In this document: one piece after another, positions 12,138 to 23,782 of the stretch
How positions within the stretch are numbered: position 1 is the first letter of the stretch
Layout: each line of letters begins with the position of its first letter
Assembly (NCBI GenBank): GCA_032622095.1
Contig: CP136063.1
Location: 69,665,980-69,729,979 of the forward strand
Source: Siphonodentalium dalli
Taxonomy: Eukaryota; Mollusca; Scaphopoda; Gadilida; Siphonodentaliidae
Reading direction: 5' to 3'
Length of the DNA stretch: 64,000 bases
Notes under the pieces: model-generated
What the model was told of the DNA's origin: nothing
Database searches by the model: none
What the model saw: only the letters and a program-made list of their open reading frames with translations
Made by a program: the position numbers and the translations under genes

Positions 12138-13487
12138 TTGACAACATTTTCAAGTCAGCTACATGTAGGACAATTGACACGTTCAGTTATGTCAGATTGC
12201 CATTATGTCTTGGATGGTGGATCACTTCTAATGAGATTGCCTTGGAAAAACTGTGCCACATACAAAGACATTGCCCAGGTATATGCATCTTTCGTACACG
12301 GAAAATATAGTGCAGCAGCAACCGTTACTGTTGTGTTCGATGGTTACAATGGCCCTACCACTAAAGATGCGACACACGAACGACGTGCCAAATCAGTAAA
12401 ACCGATGTCCATTTTGTTGAGGATATGGCATTTGTTGGACAGAAGGAGAACTTCCTCCGTAACGCTAAAGACAAACAATCCATCATCTACATAATTGCAG
12501 ATAAATTGGTGAAATGTTCGTGGATGTATGGTTGTCCACGGGGATGCAGATACTGATATAGTATGAAATGCCGTGGAAAGTGCAAAATTGGGATCTACCA
12601 TAATGATCAGGGAAGATACGGATCTGCTACTTTTGTATTGGGCAAGCGAGATCACCTTCGACATTACTTTCCGGAGCGATAAGATGCAGAATAAACAAGT
12701 ATATCAGATTCGACAAATTCGACAGGCTTTGGGAGAAGACTTGTGGAGCTCCGTGGTCCAGTGGTTAGCGCGTTGGACTTTCAACACAGCGAGGGGAGTT
12801 CGCGGCTGTATGGTGGTCTATTGTGAGTATCCATACAACAGTGGTTTGGTCGCTTTGAGCGATGTACAATTGTTGGATTGTACACTGTTTGAATCTCGCG
12901 CCAAGTTGTGACCCTTGAGCAAGGTCGCACGTACTGTGTCTGCTTTGCACCACTCATGCATTATAAGGGTACCTGATAATGAGCAGTGAAAGATCTTGTC
13001 AGTATGCTAGCCATATGGTATCCTGGCATACTCCCGTCTGTACCTCCCCCTGTCCCCGGGGAGCAGTAGATGGTTACTGAATGTGAGGACACTTTGGTAA
13101 TGTGCCGTCGAGAGTATTTAATGGGAAAGGTGTTGTCTGCAAGACATGTTGTAAAGCCAGAAGAAAACTTACCACCATCTTCTGCAGCAGCTAAATATCA
13201 CAGCCGAAGGATATATGTTCAAACACATCTATGGGCCGGAAACAAGGCCGAACCCACCAACTGGGGGTGGACATTAGATGGGGAGGTAATGCGCCCGATG
13301 ATGACCGACTTACCACCAGCCCGGAATCACTCCTAAAAATGATAAGATGCAATTTTGTTCTTCTGGCTGTAACAACATGAAGTGTGGGTGCAAGCGTCAA
13401 GGGCTGAGTTGTTCGGCAGTGTGTGGAAAGTGCCAGGATATGGGTTGTTCAAATTCAAACATAGAAAGTGACGATACAGCAGCATAA
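12138..13487 (+). pseudogene. PIN-like nuclease / Cys-rich invertebrate gene remnant
   Basis: In order: CHYVLDGGSLLMRLPWK and TVVFDGYNG (about 12196-12350); a piece with HFVEDMAFVGQKENFL; then NAVESAKLGSTIMIREDTDL (about 12570-12630), matching a PIN/FEN-like acidic core (Asp-Thr-Asp). A SINE follows. After it come LPPSSAAAKYHSRRIYVQ and NWGWTLDGEVM (about 13165-13290), and a Cys-rich tail CSSGCNNMKCGCKRQG (about 13355). This block order matches a widespread uncharacterised invertebrate protein family. At least three frame breaks and the SINE make it a pseudogene. The function is not known. Confidence 0.6.
12744..13076 (+). mobile_element. tRNA-derived SINE
   Basis: The head contains an A-box-like gtccagtggttagcgcg (12756-12772) and a downstream B-box-like tttgaatctcgc (about 12888). 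These are followed by cccttgagcaagg, a sequence common in the central or tail parts of animal SINEs. The distance between boxes is longer than in a tRNA, so the head is rearranged. It is inserted in the PIN-like gene remnant. Confidence 0.6.
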
Positions 13488-13529
13488 TATATTGAAAATG
13501 AAAAATGTATGACACAAAATATAACTTAT

Positions 13530-13935
13530 GTTTACAGCAGATGCACTAGAAGTGAGAGATTCCATATTTCACAGATTTTAAAAATATTTTTCGCATATTT
13601 TACCCAAAAATGCAACCTTTATCAGATTATATCCTCACTGTTATTGTAACATGCAATTGATGTTGTATGGTTTGACAATGAGAAGAAAAATATAGCTTCA
13701 AACTACAACACGCGCCACAGAAAGTTGATATTCCACATTTCTCGGATTTAAAAAATATTTTTGCATATTTTACCCAAAAATGCAACCTTTATCAGATGAT
13801 ATCCTCACTTTTATTGTAACATACATGCATTTGATGTAGTATGATTTGACAATGTGGTGGAAAATATAGCTTCAGTCTACAACAGGTGCCACATAAAGTA
13901 GATATTCCACATTTCTCAAATTTGTCGTTATTTTT
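13530..13935. repeat. Tandem repeat, about 180-bp unit, 2-3 copies
   Basis: The phrase gatattccacatttct and near matches recur at about 13548, 13728 and 13901, each followed by tattttacccaaaaatgca and cagatgatatcctcac. The copies are diverged. No coding potential. Confidence 0.7.
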
Positions 13936-14085
13936 TCACTTTTTCACCCAAAATGGAGACTTTCTACATTGGGGATTCATTGGGGGTTTTAGTATGTTGT
14001 TGTGGAAGCTATGCTGAAACGATTGACACCAAAAAAGCTTCTATTGCAATTAGTTAGGGGTCTTTTTAATCTAGATCGACTGTAC

Positions 14086-14302
14086 TACAGTAATGCTCTA
14101 ATTAATCGACCTCTTAACCAAAGCAGAATTATTGGTAACTTTTCAGGATTTAGTCAGAAATATGGCTTGTTGCCATTCATCGGAAAGCTCTCGGGGAGAG
14201 CTTTCCGATGAATGGCAACAAGCCATATTTCCGACTAAATCCTGAAAAGTTACCCATAATTCTGCTTTGGTTAAGAGGTCGATTAATTAGAGCATTACTG
14301 TA
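14086..14302. mobile_element. Foldback MITE, cagtaatgctct family, copy 2
   Basis: The arms tacagtaatgctctaattaa... and ...ttaattagagcattactgta pair over about 105 bp around ctctcggggagag. It is the same family as 6589-6755 with a longer loop region. Its right TA coincides with the TGTA target duplication of the large element at 14303, so that element landed at the edge of this MITE. Confidence 0.85.
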
Positions 14303-15540
14303 TATCGTCGCTTTGCAATCAAAAGGTCGTATATCGTGTTTTGGCGCGAAATCGTTTTTTTGGCGGAATCATGATCTACGGAAAAAATTACGTCAGAAAA
14401 AATTAGACATGTGTTCATTAGCCAAACAAAACATATTTTATAAGGGTTTTAAAAAATGTGAATAATTCTATTGGTCAATTTTGTACTGTCAAATAGTCGT
14501 ATATTCATATACGATATATTGACAGCACAACATAAACGGGCGAAGCCAGTATCGTGACGTATGTCGGTTATTCCACATTTTGACATTACAGTTTTGAAAG
14601 CGCGCCGTTCAAAAAGATGAAACAGTAATTGTTCTGGTTCTGGTTCGACGTAAAATTTACACATTTAACGTAAGTTTTTATTCTCATTACTCATAACATT
14701 ATGTTATAGTCATTTATCTAATGTGTATCGCTTTCAAATTAGATATTTTAAGGCAGTTATTGAACACGTCTCTATTTTCGCGCTCATGGACGGGTTCCCT
14801 GTCAATTTCATACCACCTCCGCCTTGTATTTTATAGTTATTGCACTGTGCATGATCTTTTCTGCCTCATACGGTCATGTAATGTGCAAAATTGACATTCA
14901 TTTTGGACTAAATAGCTGTATCCTACCCCGCGTACGACATTTTGAATTTATAATTGGCGGCCGATATAAATATTATAGTGGTCAACAAGACGACATACGA
15001 CAATTTAACACTGTATGTGCATGCACTAAGAGTATAATTATTATACTGCTATTATCTCATGGTTTGAATGGTTATACAAATGGCTAACGATTGATAGTAT
15101 CTGGTGTAGTTTTAAATGTCATTGTTTCCAACCACGTTGAGAATACCCAGTCAGGTCTCGACCATTATTTTTGTAGTTCCCACCATGCATTATCCCATGC
15201 ATAAATCATGTTTCATCTGCATAATGAATTATTTTTCTACCAGAGGTATATGAATAATTATATTATGTTTACCAGCTAAAGGGGATTTTGATCCTTCTAT
15301 GGGCCTTTCCCATGTGATTATAGTTGCATGTTGAACTCTGCATATATATGCAAAAACGTTGACTTCTTCGATTAAGAACCTGACATTGTCTCCGCCTGCA
15401 TGTGTACAGTCATGTATATTATACATGTAAGGGTGTAGGGCTATATCACGACGTTTGCCAGTTTTATTGTGGAGGGAAAGTCAGTGCACTAAGGTAAGTC
15501 TGTCAGTGATTGCAATGGCTGGAAGAATGGCCAATTGTGC
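14303..15540. other. Left non-coding part of the large element
   Basis: No protein family is recognised. A palindromic tcgtatattcatatacgata lies at 14503-14522, and a weak frame at 14824-15087 has no recognisable motif. Confidence 0.35.
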
Positions 15541-15649
15541 ACCGCGAAACCACCGACCATCGGTGAGGAACTGACAACGCCCCCCCCCCCCCCAGATAGC
15601 GATATGGGGTACAAAGTTGCGTTTGAGTTACGTTCAAAACTTACAAGTT

Positions 15650-15900
15650 GCGGGTACACCTTAGATATACCACCCCATATATACAGCCACACCTTTGATA
15701 CACCACCCCATATATACTGCCACACCTTAGATATACCACCCCATATATACTGCCACACCTTATATATACCATCCCCTATATACTGCCACACCAGGGGTGG
15801 CGCCAAGGGGGGGGTCAGGGGGGGGGGGCTACAGCCCCCCCCTCCCCCATCGGGGATGGTCAGCCCCCCCGTCGGGGATATCTGCCAAATTCGTCGGGGA
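15650..15900. repeat. 36-bp minisatellite followed by G/C homopolymer tracts
   Basis: About four copies of a 36-bp unit (ccaccccatatatactgcca) occupy 15655-15792. After caggggtggcgcc come runs of G and then C (15809-15870) that can pair with each other. The caggggtggcgcc start resembles a hAT terminus, but no partner end was found. Confidence 0.7.
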
Positions 15901-16123
15901 GATAAAATTATGCAAAGACGATAAACATTGGAAAATCCGCGACTCGAAACACGTGCACTGGTGATTAACAAATCGACGTGGGCGTGCAGAGTTAATGAAT
16001 CACATTACCAGAGTTCTATTTTTAGTCCGACAGACTCGACACGAGTCACTCGTGAGACTACCGTGAGTCATATCGTATACTTATTAAATTCGTGCATGGA
16101 ACTATAGGGTTAGGGTGTCATAG

Positions 16124-16411
16124 ATGCCGTCACCATCCTCGTGTGTGTCGTGTTACATGTATTACAAATTCCACACAGACTCACACTGCCGAATCTTCAC
16201 TTTCCCGTTCCCTATGCGTCGCCGAAAAAACAGCCCTGTAATGGGTGTCAAACAAGAAGACCAAATATTATTTGACAATGACGTCATAAAATTCAGAAAT
16301 GCTCGAAATGATCAAAGGAACACACCCATCAATGTTTTGCAAACGCAGGTTTCAAAGTCAAATCTTGCTAATCATTACCTATTGACTATTGTTTATACCA
16401 ACAAGTGGTAA
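16124..16411 (+). other. Unrecognised 95-codon frame
   Basis: An open frame with no recognised motif (Cys/Met/Phe-rich start, then VKQEDQILFDNDVIKF). It could be a decayed exon of the large element or chance. Confidence 0.15.
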
Positions 16412-16523
16412 ATGCTATGATTCTCACAGAGGTTCTCTGAGGTTGTCTAGAGGTCGGATGTCACGTTCTATGGGCCTAGTATAGTGTCATGCCATACAGT
16501 CATGGCGAAGTCCTCGCGTTTCA

Positions 16524-18178
16524 ATGTGCAGTTTCAATACCATCAGTGTGTCAAGTGCCATTCCGATCAGTGCATCAAGTATACTTTCATCCGAACATGA
16601 AATTCCAAGGGACGATGCATGTAAACCAGAGGAGTCGTGTTTACTTGGTGATTTTGGGGAAATTGTTTCTGCACCTGATGTTTGCGCGAGTGATTCCGTT
16701 ATGTCGCCAGGGGAGTCGTGTTTAGGCTTACTTTGTGATTTGGGGGCAATTGTTTCTCCCGATGTTGGCGCAAATGATTCCGGCATGTCACCAGATGAGG
16801 CGTGTTTACTTGATATTGAGGGAATTGTTTCTGCACCCGATGTTTACGCGAATGATCTCGGCATGTCACCAGGGGAGTCATGTTTGCTTGATGATATTGA
16901 GGGAATTATTTCACCTGATGTTCTCGCAAATGATTCCGACATGTCCCGAATTCGTATAGAAGCCGGTAAGATATTCGAGTCTGCACAACTTGATGATTCG
17001 ATGACAGACCCGGACTGGTTTCCCCCTGTAAAGGCAAAGCGCTATATATTCACTGACAGACTTCGGAAAAAAACTGATTGCCCAGATAGCTCTGAAAATT
17101 CTAGTGTCTTTTGTGATTCCGGCACCGAGGCTGCTGGCAAACCGCGTGAGTCTGCATCACCTACTAACCAACCTAAAAAACGGAAATCAAAATACTCAAA
17201 ACCAGGGACTTGGATAAGAAATGTAAATAAAAAACGGACGATGAATGGGAACCAGTATGAAGGGATGAATTAAAATGTTGAACTAGGGAAATGGGGCTTT
17301 TCAAAGGCACGTCCGCAACGGAAACTACGGGATCGCGGGTGTTCCGCTAGATGTGTAAAAACTAACCAGTGTAATGATTTCACCGACACAGAGAGAACCG
17401 AAATATTCAAAGCTTTCTGGGAAATGGATTGGAAAGAGAAAAAATCATATGTCGCAGCACTGGTGTTTAAGGCGTCATGCGAACTTCAAAAAGGTTCCAG
17501 GAAGAAATATTCATTTAAATACCATCTGCGGAGAAACAATGAAATGAAACAAGTATGTAAATCTATGTTTCTGAGAACTCTCGACATTGGTGAGAGATCA
17601 TTATACAAGTGGGTCGCTGACGTTCACCACGGAATCCGTAGTCCAGAAAACAAATCGCGATCATCCGCCGAACAGCCAGAAATGGTAGCAGCAAAAGAGT
17701 TTTTGAATGTATTGCCAAAACTAGAGTCACATTACTGTCGAGCAACGACGAATAAAATTTACTTGGAACCGACTTTCACTTCCATTTGCCGAACTGCACA
17801 GGGAATGTTTGAACTTTATTGCATCTCGAAAAGGCCCCACTGTGTCACGCAGTATCCTGGAACGTGCGTTCAAGGACATGGACTTGGGTTTATATAAGCC
17901 GAAAAAAGGATCGGTGCGACTTGTGTTGCGGGTACGAGGTCGCTAATGTTGACCAACATGACTATGATATTCATATACAAAAGAAGAATGAAGCAAGACA
18001 AGAAAAGGAGCTCGAGAAGAGCAGAGGTATTTCATCAGACGGAAGTATAGCAGTACTGACTGTGGACGTTGAATCGACATTACTGTCGCCCTTATTGAAT
18101 GCAAGCGCGTTATACTACAAGATGAAATTGGGATGTCATAACTATACTGTTTACGACTTGGTTTCACACGATGCTACA
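16524..18178 (+). pseudogene. Sola/DUF7869-like transposase gene, truncated copy 1
   Basis: About 1,595 bp (16580-18176) is almost identical to 19204-20797 of copy 2, including the same TAA stop in the N-terminal part and the same two frame breaks. It differs by a few substitutions and 3 extra bases near 17964. The original N-terminus is replaced by unrelated sequence (MCSFNTISVSS...), and the 3' third, with the later catalytic residues, is absent. The copy ends abruptly at gatgct|acactg. Confidence 0.8.
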
Positions 18179-19058
18179 CTGTAAGAAATGCGGACGCATT
18201 ACGCGTAACTTTGTGTTCTACACAGAACACGTACATGTTCTAGGTAGAACACGTACCTGTTCCACACAGAACACATACGTGTTCTCTCCGTGTTCTGACA
18301 TATACCATTTAATAGAGATGTATACCATTAATGGGGGGGGGGGGGGTGGTTACACTTGATTTTATACGGTACGGTACCAAAACCTGGCCAGATACCTCAA
18401 ATTTGGACCTGTGATCACCTGCGTTCATAACTGTTGCGATCGTGTTGCGTGCGTAGCGTACCTGATGCGTCCCTGTTGCGTATACATTGATCGCAGGCAT
18501 TCGCAGAGAATTATTGAACATGTTCAAAATTTCCGAACTTACTCTGCGTGTGTCTGCGATCACCTGCATGCTTGTTGCGTACTTCAAACCATTGCGTGAG
18601 TTGCGTTCGGAACTTATGACCACTATGTTTTATTCGCAACCATACGCAACTGGTGGTCGCTATGGTGTGAGGGTAACATTAGGTCGCATAATCGTCAGTT
18701 ATAGGACCATGTTTATACATAACATTTGTGTAGTTTAACACCGCATTCATGAATAGGCTACCTGCCATCATGGTCAAATCTCAGACATATATCCTTTTTC
18801 CATTTCAGACTTTATATATTATGTCGTCGAAGTGGTTAAGAGGACCGCAAGATATCAGAATTTCTGAAATCCAGCCCACCGTGCGTTCGTTACATCTAAG
18901 AGAAATAGGAAATTACGCCACCAAAGGTCGACAATATCAGTTTCACGAACAAATATATTACAGTTGGTTCAAGGAGACTACCCCAAGGTACATTGTAAGC
19001 AGTCGCGAACATGGGGAGTATAGTATTTTGGAATTTCGTTTCCATCCTAACTGCAAAA
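18179..19058. other. Spacer between the two transposase copies, with gtgttct palindrome array
   Basis: At 18210-18298 the words gtgttct and agaacac alternate (gtgttctacacagaacac, and so on), giving a cluster of short palindromes exactly at the copy-1 breakpoint. A G run (18336-18349) and TTGCGT-rich sequence (18420-18660) follow. No gene is recognised. Confidence 0.5.
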
Positions 19059-21470
19059 ATGGATGTTGACAGAAGCGTGTCGAGGGGGAAAAGATTGGTC
19101 CAGTTAGCCCTAATGAGCAAATCCCGAAATGAGAGTCACGTAAATCCACAAGAGTTGCACGAGTCTACGGGCTGTAGAGTGATAACTGTCTTTCCGGAAG
19201 ACTTACTTTCATCCGAACATGAAATTCCAAGGGACGATGCATGTAAACCAGAGGAGTCGTGTTTACTTGGTGATTTTGGGGAAATTGTTTCTGCACCTGA
19301 TGTTTGCGCGAGTGATTCCGTTATGTCGCCAGGGGAGTCGTGTTTAGGCTTACTTTGTGATTTGGGGGCAATTGTTTCTCCCGATGTTGGCGCAAATGAT
19401 TCCGGCATGTCACCAGATGAGGCGTGTTTACTTGATATTGAGGGAATTGTTTCTGCACCCGATGTTTACGCGAATGATCTCGGCATGTCACCAGGGGAGT
19501 CATGTTTGCTTGATGATATTGAGGGAATTATTTCACCTGATGTTCTCGCAAATGATTCCGACATGTCCCGAATTCGTATAGAAGCCGGTAAGATATTCGA
19601 GTCTGCACAACTTGATGATTCGATGACAGACCCGGACTGGTTTCCCCCTGTAAAGGCAAAGCGCTATATATTCACTGACAGACTTCGGAAAAAAACTGAT
19701 AGCCCAGATAGCTCTGAAAATTCTAGTGTCTTTTGTGATTCCGGCACCGAGGCTGCTGGCAAACCGCGTGAGTCTGCATCACCTACTAACCAACCTAAAA
19801 AACGGAAATCAAAATACTCAAAACCAGGGACTTGGATAAGAAATGTAAATAAAAAACGGACGATGAATGGGAACCAGTATGAAGGGATGAATTAAAATGT
19901 TGAACTAGGGAAATGGGGCTTTTCAAAGGCACGTCCGCAACGGAAACTATGGGATCGCGGGTGTTCCGCTAGATGTGTAAAAACTAACCAGTGTAATGAT
20001 TTCACCGACACAGAGAGAACCGAAATATTCAAAGCTTTCTGGGAAATGGATTGGAAAGAGAAAAAATCATATGTCGCAGCACTGGTGTCTAAGGCGTCAT
20101 GCGAACTTCAAAAAGGTTCCAGGAAGAAATATTCATTTAAATACCATCTGCGGAGAAACAATGAAATGAAACAAGTATGTAAATCTATGTTTCTGAGAAC
20201 TCTCGACATTGGTGAGAGATCATTATACAAGTGGGTCGCTGACGTTCACCACGGAATCCGTAGTCCAGAAAACAAATCGCGATCATCCGCCAAACAGCCA
20301 GAAATGGTAGCAGCAAAAGAGTTTTTGAATGTATTGCCAAAACTAGAGTCACATTACTGTCGAGCAACGACGAATAAAATTTACTTGGAACCGACTTTCA
20401 CTTCCGTTTGCCGAACTGCACAGGGAATGTTTGAACTTTATTGCATCTCGAAAAGGCCCCACTGTGTCACGCAGTATCCTGGAACGTGCGTTCAAGGACA
20501 TGGACTTGGGTTTATATAAGCCGAAAAAAGGATCGGTGCGACTTGTGTTGCGGGTACGAGGTCGCTAATGTTGACCAACATGACTGATATTCATATACAA
20601 AAGAAGAATGAAGCAAGACAAGAAAAGGAGCTCGAGAAGAGCAGAGGTATTTCATCAGACGGAAGTATAGCAGTACTGACTGTGGACGTTGAATCGACAT
20701 TACTGTCGCCCTTATTGAATGCAAGCGCGTTATACTACAAGATGAAATTGGGATGTCATAACTATACTGTTTACGACTTGGTTTCACACGATGCTATACA
20801 TGTTACTTTTGGCACGAAGGGGAGGGCAACATGACAGCCGATACCTACGCGTCATGTATAACTGACTACATTACCAACTTATCGAATAAAACAACTCTGA
20901 CCGAAGTGGTGATATTCAGTGACGGGTGTAACCCACAGAACAGGAATTGCGTCTTAGCGAATGCGTTAGTAAAGTTGTCTAGGGAACTCAACATCTCCAC
21001 CTCGCAAAAATACCTCGAAAAGGGCCATATGCAAATGGGGTGCGACTCGGTGCATAGTTCTATCGAACGAAGTAAACGCAACAAACCAATATATTCGCCA
21101 TTTAACTATGTCGAGCTTATTAAGGCAGCCCGCAAGGAAAAGCCGTACAAGTACTTAACACACGAATTCTTCAAAAGCTACAGGAGTCTTAGTTATTACA
21201 AGTCGATTAGACCCGGTTGTTGTCGATCTTCGAGCCCTTATGTATACACCGGATGGAAATATTCAATACAAGTTGAAGTTTTCGGATGTCTATAGTAATA
21301 TACCTAGAAGAAATAGCCGTCGTTCCAATAACAGTGCTAGCGACCCTGATGAGGTACCTTCTCTGCCAGCAATACCCATCAACGAAACCAAATACCGACA
21401 CCTACAAGAACTGAAAGCGGTCATACCCCGTGACTATCACGGATTTTATGATTCCCTCATTCATGACTAG
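19059..21470 (+). pseudogene. Sola/DUF7869-like transposase gene, near full-length copy 2
   Basis: It starts MDVDRSVSRGKRLVQLALMS. Next come four acidic repeats of about 28 residues (SCLL-D-EGI-SAPDV-AND-MSPGE), then a basic stretch YSKPGTWIRNVNKKRT, a Cys-rich linker and a C-terminal RNase H-like part. Candidate acidic residues are VDVEST (about 20683), FSDGCNPQNRN (about 20910) and GCDSVHSSIERS (about 21040). The tail HLQELKAVIPRDYHGFYDS matches the family's usual end. An in-frame TAA (19893) and frame breaks near 20410, 20527, 20797 and 21210 interrupt it. The family is a transposase type with DUF7869-like motifs; the name is from memory. Confidence 0.7.
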
Positions 21471-21806
21471 CGCGCCCTCACTTGTGCAGATGCGTGGTTG
21501 CAGTTTCTTTATAGAATATTTGTGTTTGAAAACAGACATATTGTTTTGCTAACAAGGGTTCCTTTCGCGACGTACACCTTTACCTTTATCAACAATATTT
21601 CCAAAGTGTAGTTTAATTGAATGGAACTTTTGCTGAAAATAATATATAATAATTTGATATCAAAAATTCCTGGGGAACAAACATTCACGTCACAGCAAGG
21701 TAGACTCGTCGAACATGGCATACATGTAACATTTATCCAGTTCATTTTAGTCGTCAATTGTTCTGCTTTGATTAATTTATAAACAAAGAATATAGTCGTG
21801 TAACCA

Positions 21807-22140
21807 ATCTTGAAGGGGTATTGTACACTAAATATGGCCAGTTTTGAGACCATCTCCCATTATACGCAACAGGATATATGCATCAAATAAATACATTTGA
21901 ACCATGAGAGAGTGCAAAATACACGAATGTGCTCTGAGAATGACATAAAGAACATGGTAATCACAACGAAAATGAGTTAATAACTCATTTTCATTAAAAT
22001 TACTGTGTTCTTTCCATCATTCAAAGAGCGCTTGTGTGTATTTTGCGCCCACCCATCATGGCTCGAAATTATTCACCTCCTGCATACATTCTGTTGAGTA
22101 TAATATGATATGGCCGGATTTAGTGTACCGTATCCCTTTA
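21807..22140. mobile_element. Imperfect foldback MITE, aaggggtattgtacactaaat family
   Basis: The arms of about 160 bp (left aaggggtattgtacactaaa, right tttagtgtaccgtatccctt) pair imperfectly around gagttaataactcatt near 21975. There is no ORF. It lies inside the large Sola-like element. Confidence 0.7.
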
Positions 22141-23741
22141 ACAAATGCTTGGGCACATTATAAATAATAAAGCAAAATATACACCCGAAAGTATGTATAT
22201 AACGCGCAAGATAGTCGTCAGTTTATTTTAAATAATTGTACATTTTTGTACGCAGTTAGCGATATTTCCTTTCGATGTTATTTTTGTATTATATATGTTC
22301 TGAATTATTTTCCAGTTAATAAAACTTTTAGATCCCATGCAGTCCAATATTACCCATCATAGGAACATGTGGGCTAACCCAAGTTTCCTTCGGCGTAAAC
22401 CAGTTAGTGAAATCGTTGGGGTAGTGATTGATTTACACCGAAGCCCACTGCGTATAAAGTATATATATGGTGGTATTTACGCCCAAACCAGGTCTGGGTA
22501 ATTCTCCTCCAATAATAATCAAATAAAAAGGATACTATATACATCGGGCAAAGTATTATCTCACGATCATAATGATGTATTACATATTCCATTTTATATT
22601 GAGCTCAGAATATACCAGGTATACCTAGAGTATTGTCGCTTTGTTTACATTCAATTCCCTGTGTAACCGTGCGAGGTCAATTTTAAATGAGTTCGTATTT
22701 ATGTAAGCAATGCGATATATTTTATTTTTTATATTAAATTACTTCTTTAGTTGACAACTCTTGTGGAGTTCAGAACAAATATAATAAAATTTATGTAAAA
22801 GACCAGTTTACTGTCACAATTCTGACATATTATTACAGTTATTAGGGATGTTACATGTATGTGAGCTGGCCAAAATCGACAAACACCGTCATATACTAGT
22901 AACTATATGCGGACGGGGCTTCGGCGTAAAACCATGCAGCCATGTCCCAACCGATTGCAATAGCTGGTTTACTTGGGCTATGTATATGTGGGTGTGATTT
23001 AGTTATGTGTACCGTATAGTGTGCAGTATATATTAATACAAAAATAATTTGAGATAAGACGACTGTATATAAATACATCGTTGTGGCCTGTGTGTATTAA
23101 GTGGAATGCTTATGCCTGTCGCCATCTTGGAAAGGTCAAAGGTAAATTGGGATATTATTGCAACTATTGGTCATTTCTTCATCTTTTCGTTTTCTTGTGT
23201 GTTTTTGATGAGAATACTTAATATAGAACACACATAATTTATGCTTGAAGTCGAGTTGAAAATTGATAAAAATCATGATTTAAGTTTGATTTTTTTCTCC
23301 CAATTTACCTTTGATCGTTCAAATATGGGGACCGACATAAGTATTAAACTTATTTCATAATATAGGGGCAACTGATAGTCATTTTTCTTTGTAAAATAAA
23401 TTATGCCAATGACTGTTCTATTAATAATGACCAAATCTTACTCACGTTACTACTGACAAAAGGTCGTATAACAAAACAATTATATCCACATTACCACGAT
23501 GTCTGTGACAAAATGTCGTATACAGTTTTTCGCATTTTTGATGCCATGTTACTGGCGTCAAAAAGTTGAATCACAGCAAATCAGCAATTATCTCGAGAAA
23601 TTGCTCCAGTTTACTCATAAAACTGCTTTGGGATTAACACTCGTTCATGTGTGGCCACTATGGTATCAATAGTATATCCAGTTTAACTTCTGTGTTCCCA
23701 TAAAACAGTTTTTTGTCTCTCCTGTAAAATTGTAAAAATGC
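22141..23741. other. Right non-coding part of the large element
   Basis: AT-rich; no gene recognised. The phrase cttcggcgtaaa occurs at 22388 and 22920 and its complement at 22432. Three aggtcgtat-like words near 23460-23760 are probably subterminal repeats of the element. Confidence 0.35.
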
Positions 23742-23782
23742 TATATACGACCTTTTGATTGCAAAGCGACGATATGTAATAA

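Larger units (their letters stand above)
14303..23774. mobile_element. 9.5-kb DNA transposon with 33-bp TIRs and TGTA duplications (Sola-like)
   Basis: The left end tatcgtcgctttgcaatcaa... (14303) and right end ...ttgattgcaaagcgacgata (23774) are perfect inverted repeats of about 33 bp. Both are flanked by TGTA (14299-14302 and 23775-23778). The motif aggtcgtat recurs near both ends (14328, 14513, 23460, 23514), as expected of subterminal binding sites. Inside lie two copies of a transposase-like gene. A 4-bp duplication plus this gene family suggests the Sola superfamily, which is an inference from memory. Removing the element restores the continuous target ...attactgtaataatg. Confidence 0.75.

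Noticed and set aside
12750-12900. Possible true tRNA gene
   Set aside because: The A- and B-box-like sequences are too far apart, with no cloverleaf or acceptor stem; it fits a SINE head better.
15489-15971. Minus- and plus-strand frames over the 36-bp minisatellite and G/C runs
   Set aside because: Repeat-driven open frames with proline/glycine runs only.
20522-20530. Programmed -1 frameshift at aaaaaag
   Set aside because: The frame needed downstream is +1, not -1, and the same gene has other breaks, so simple decay is more likely.
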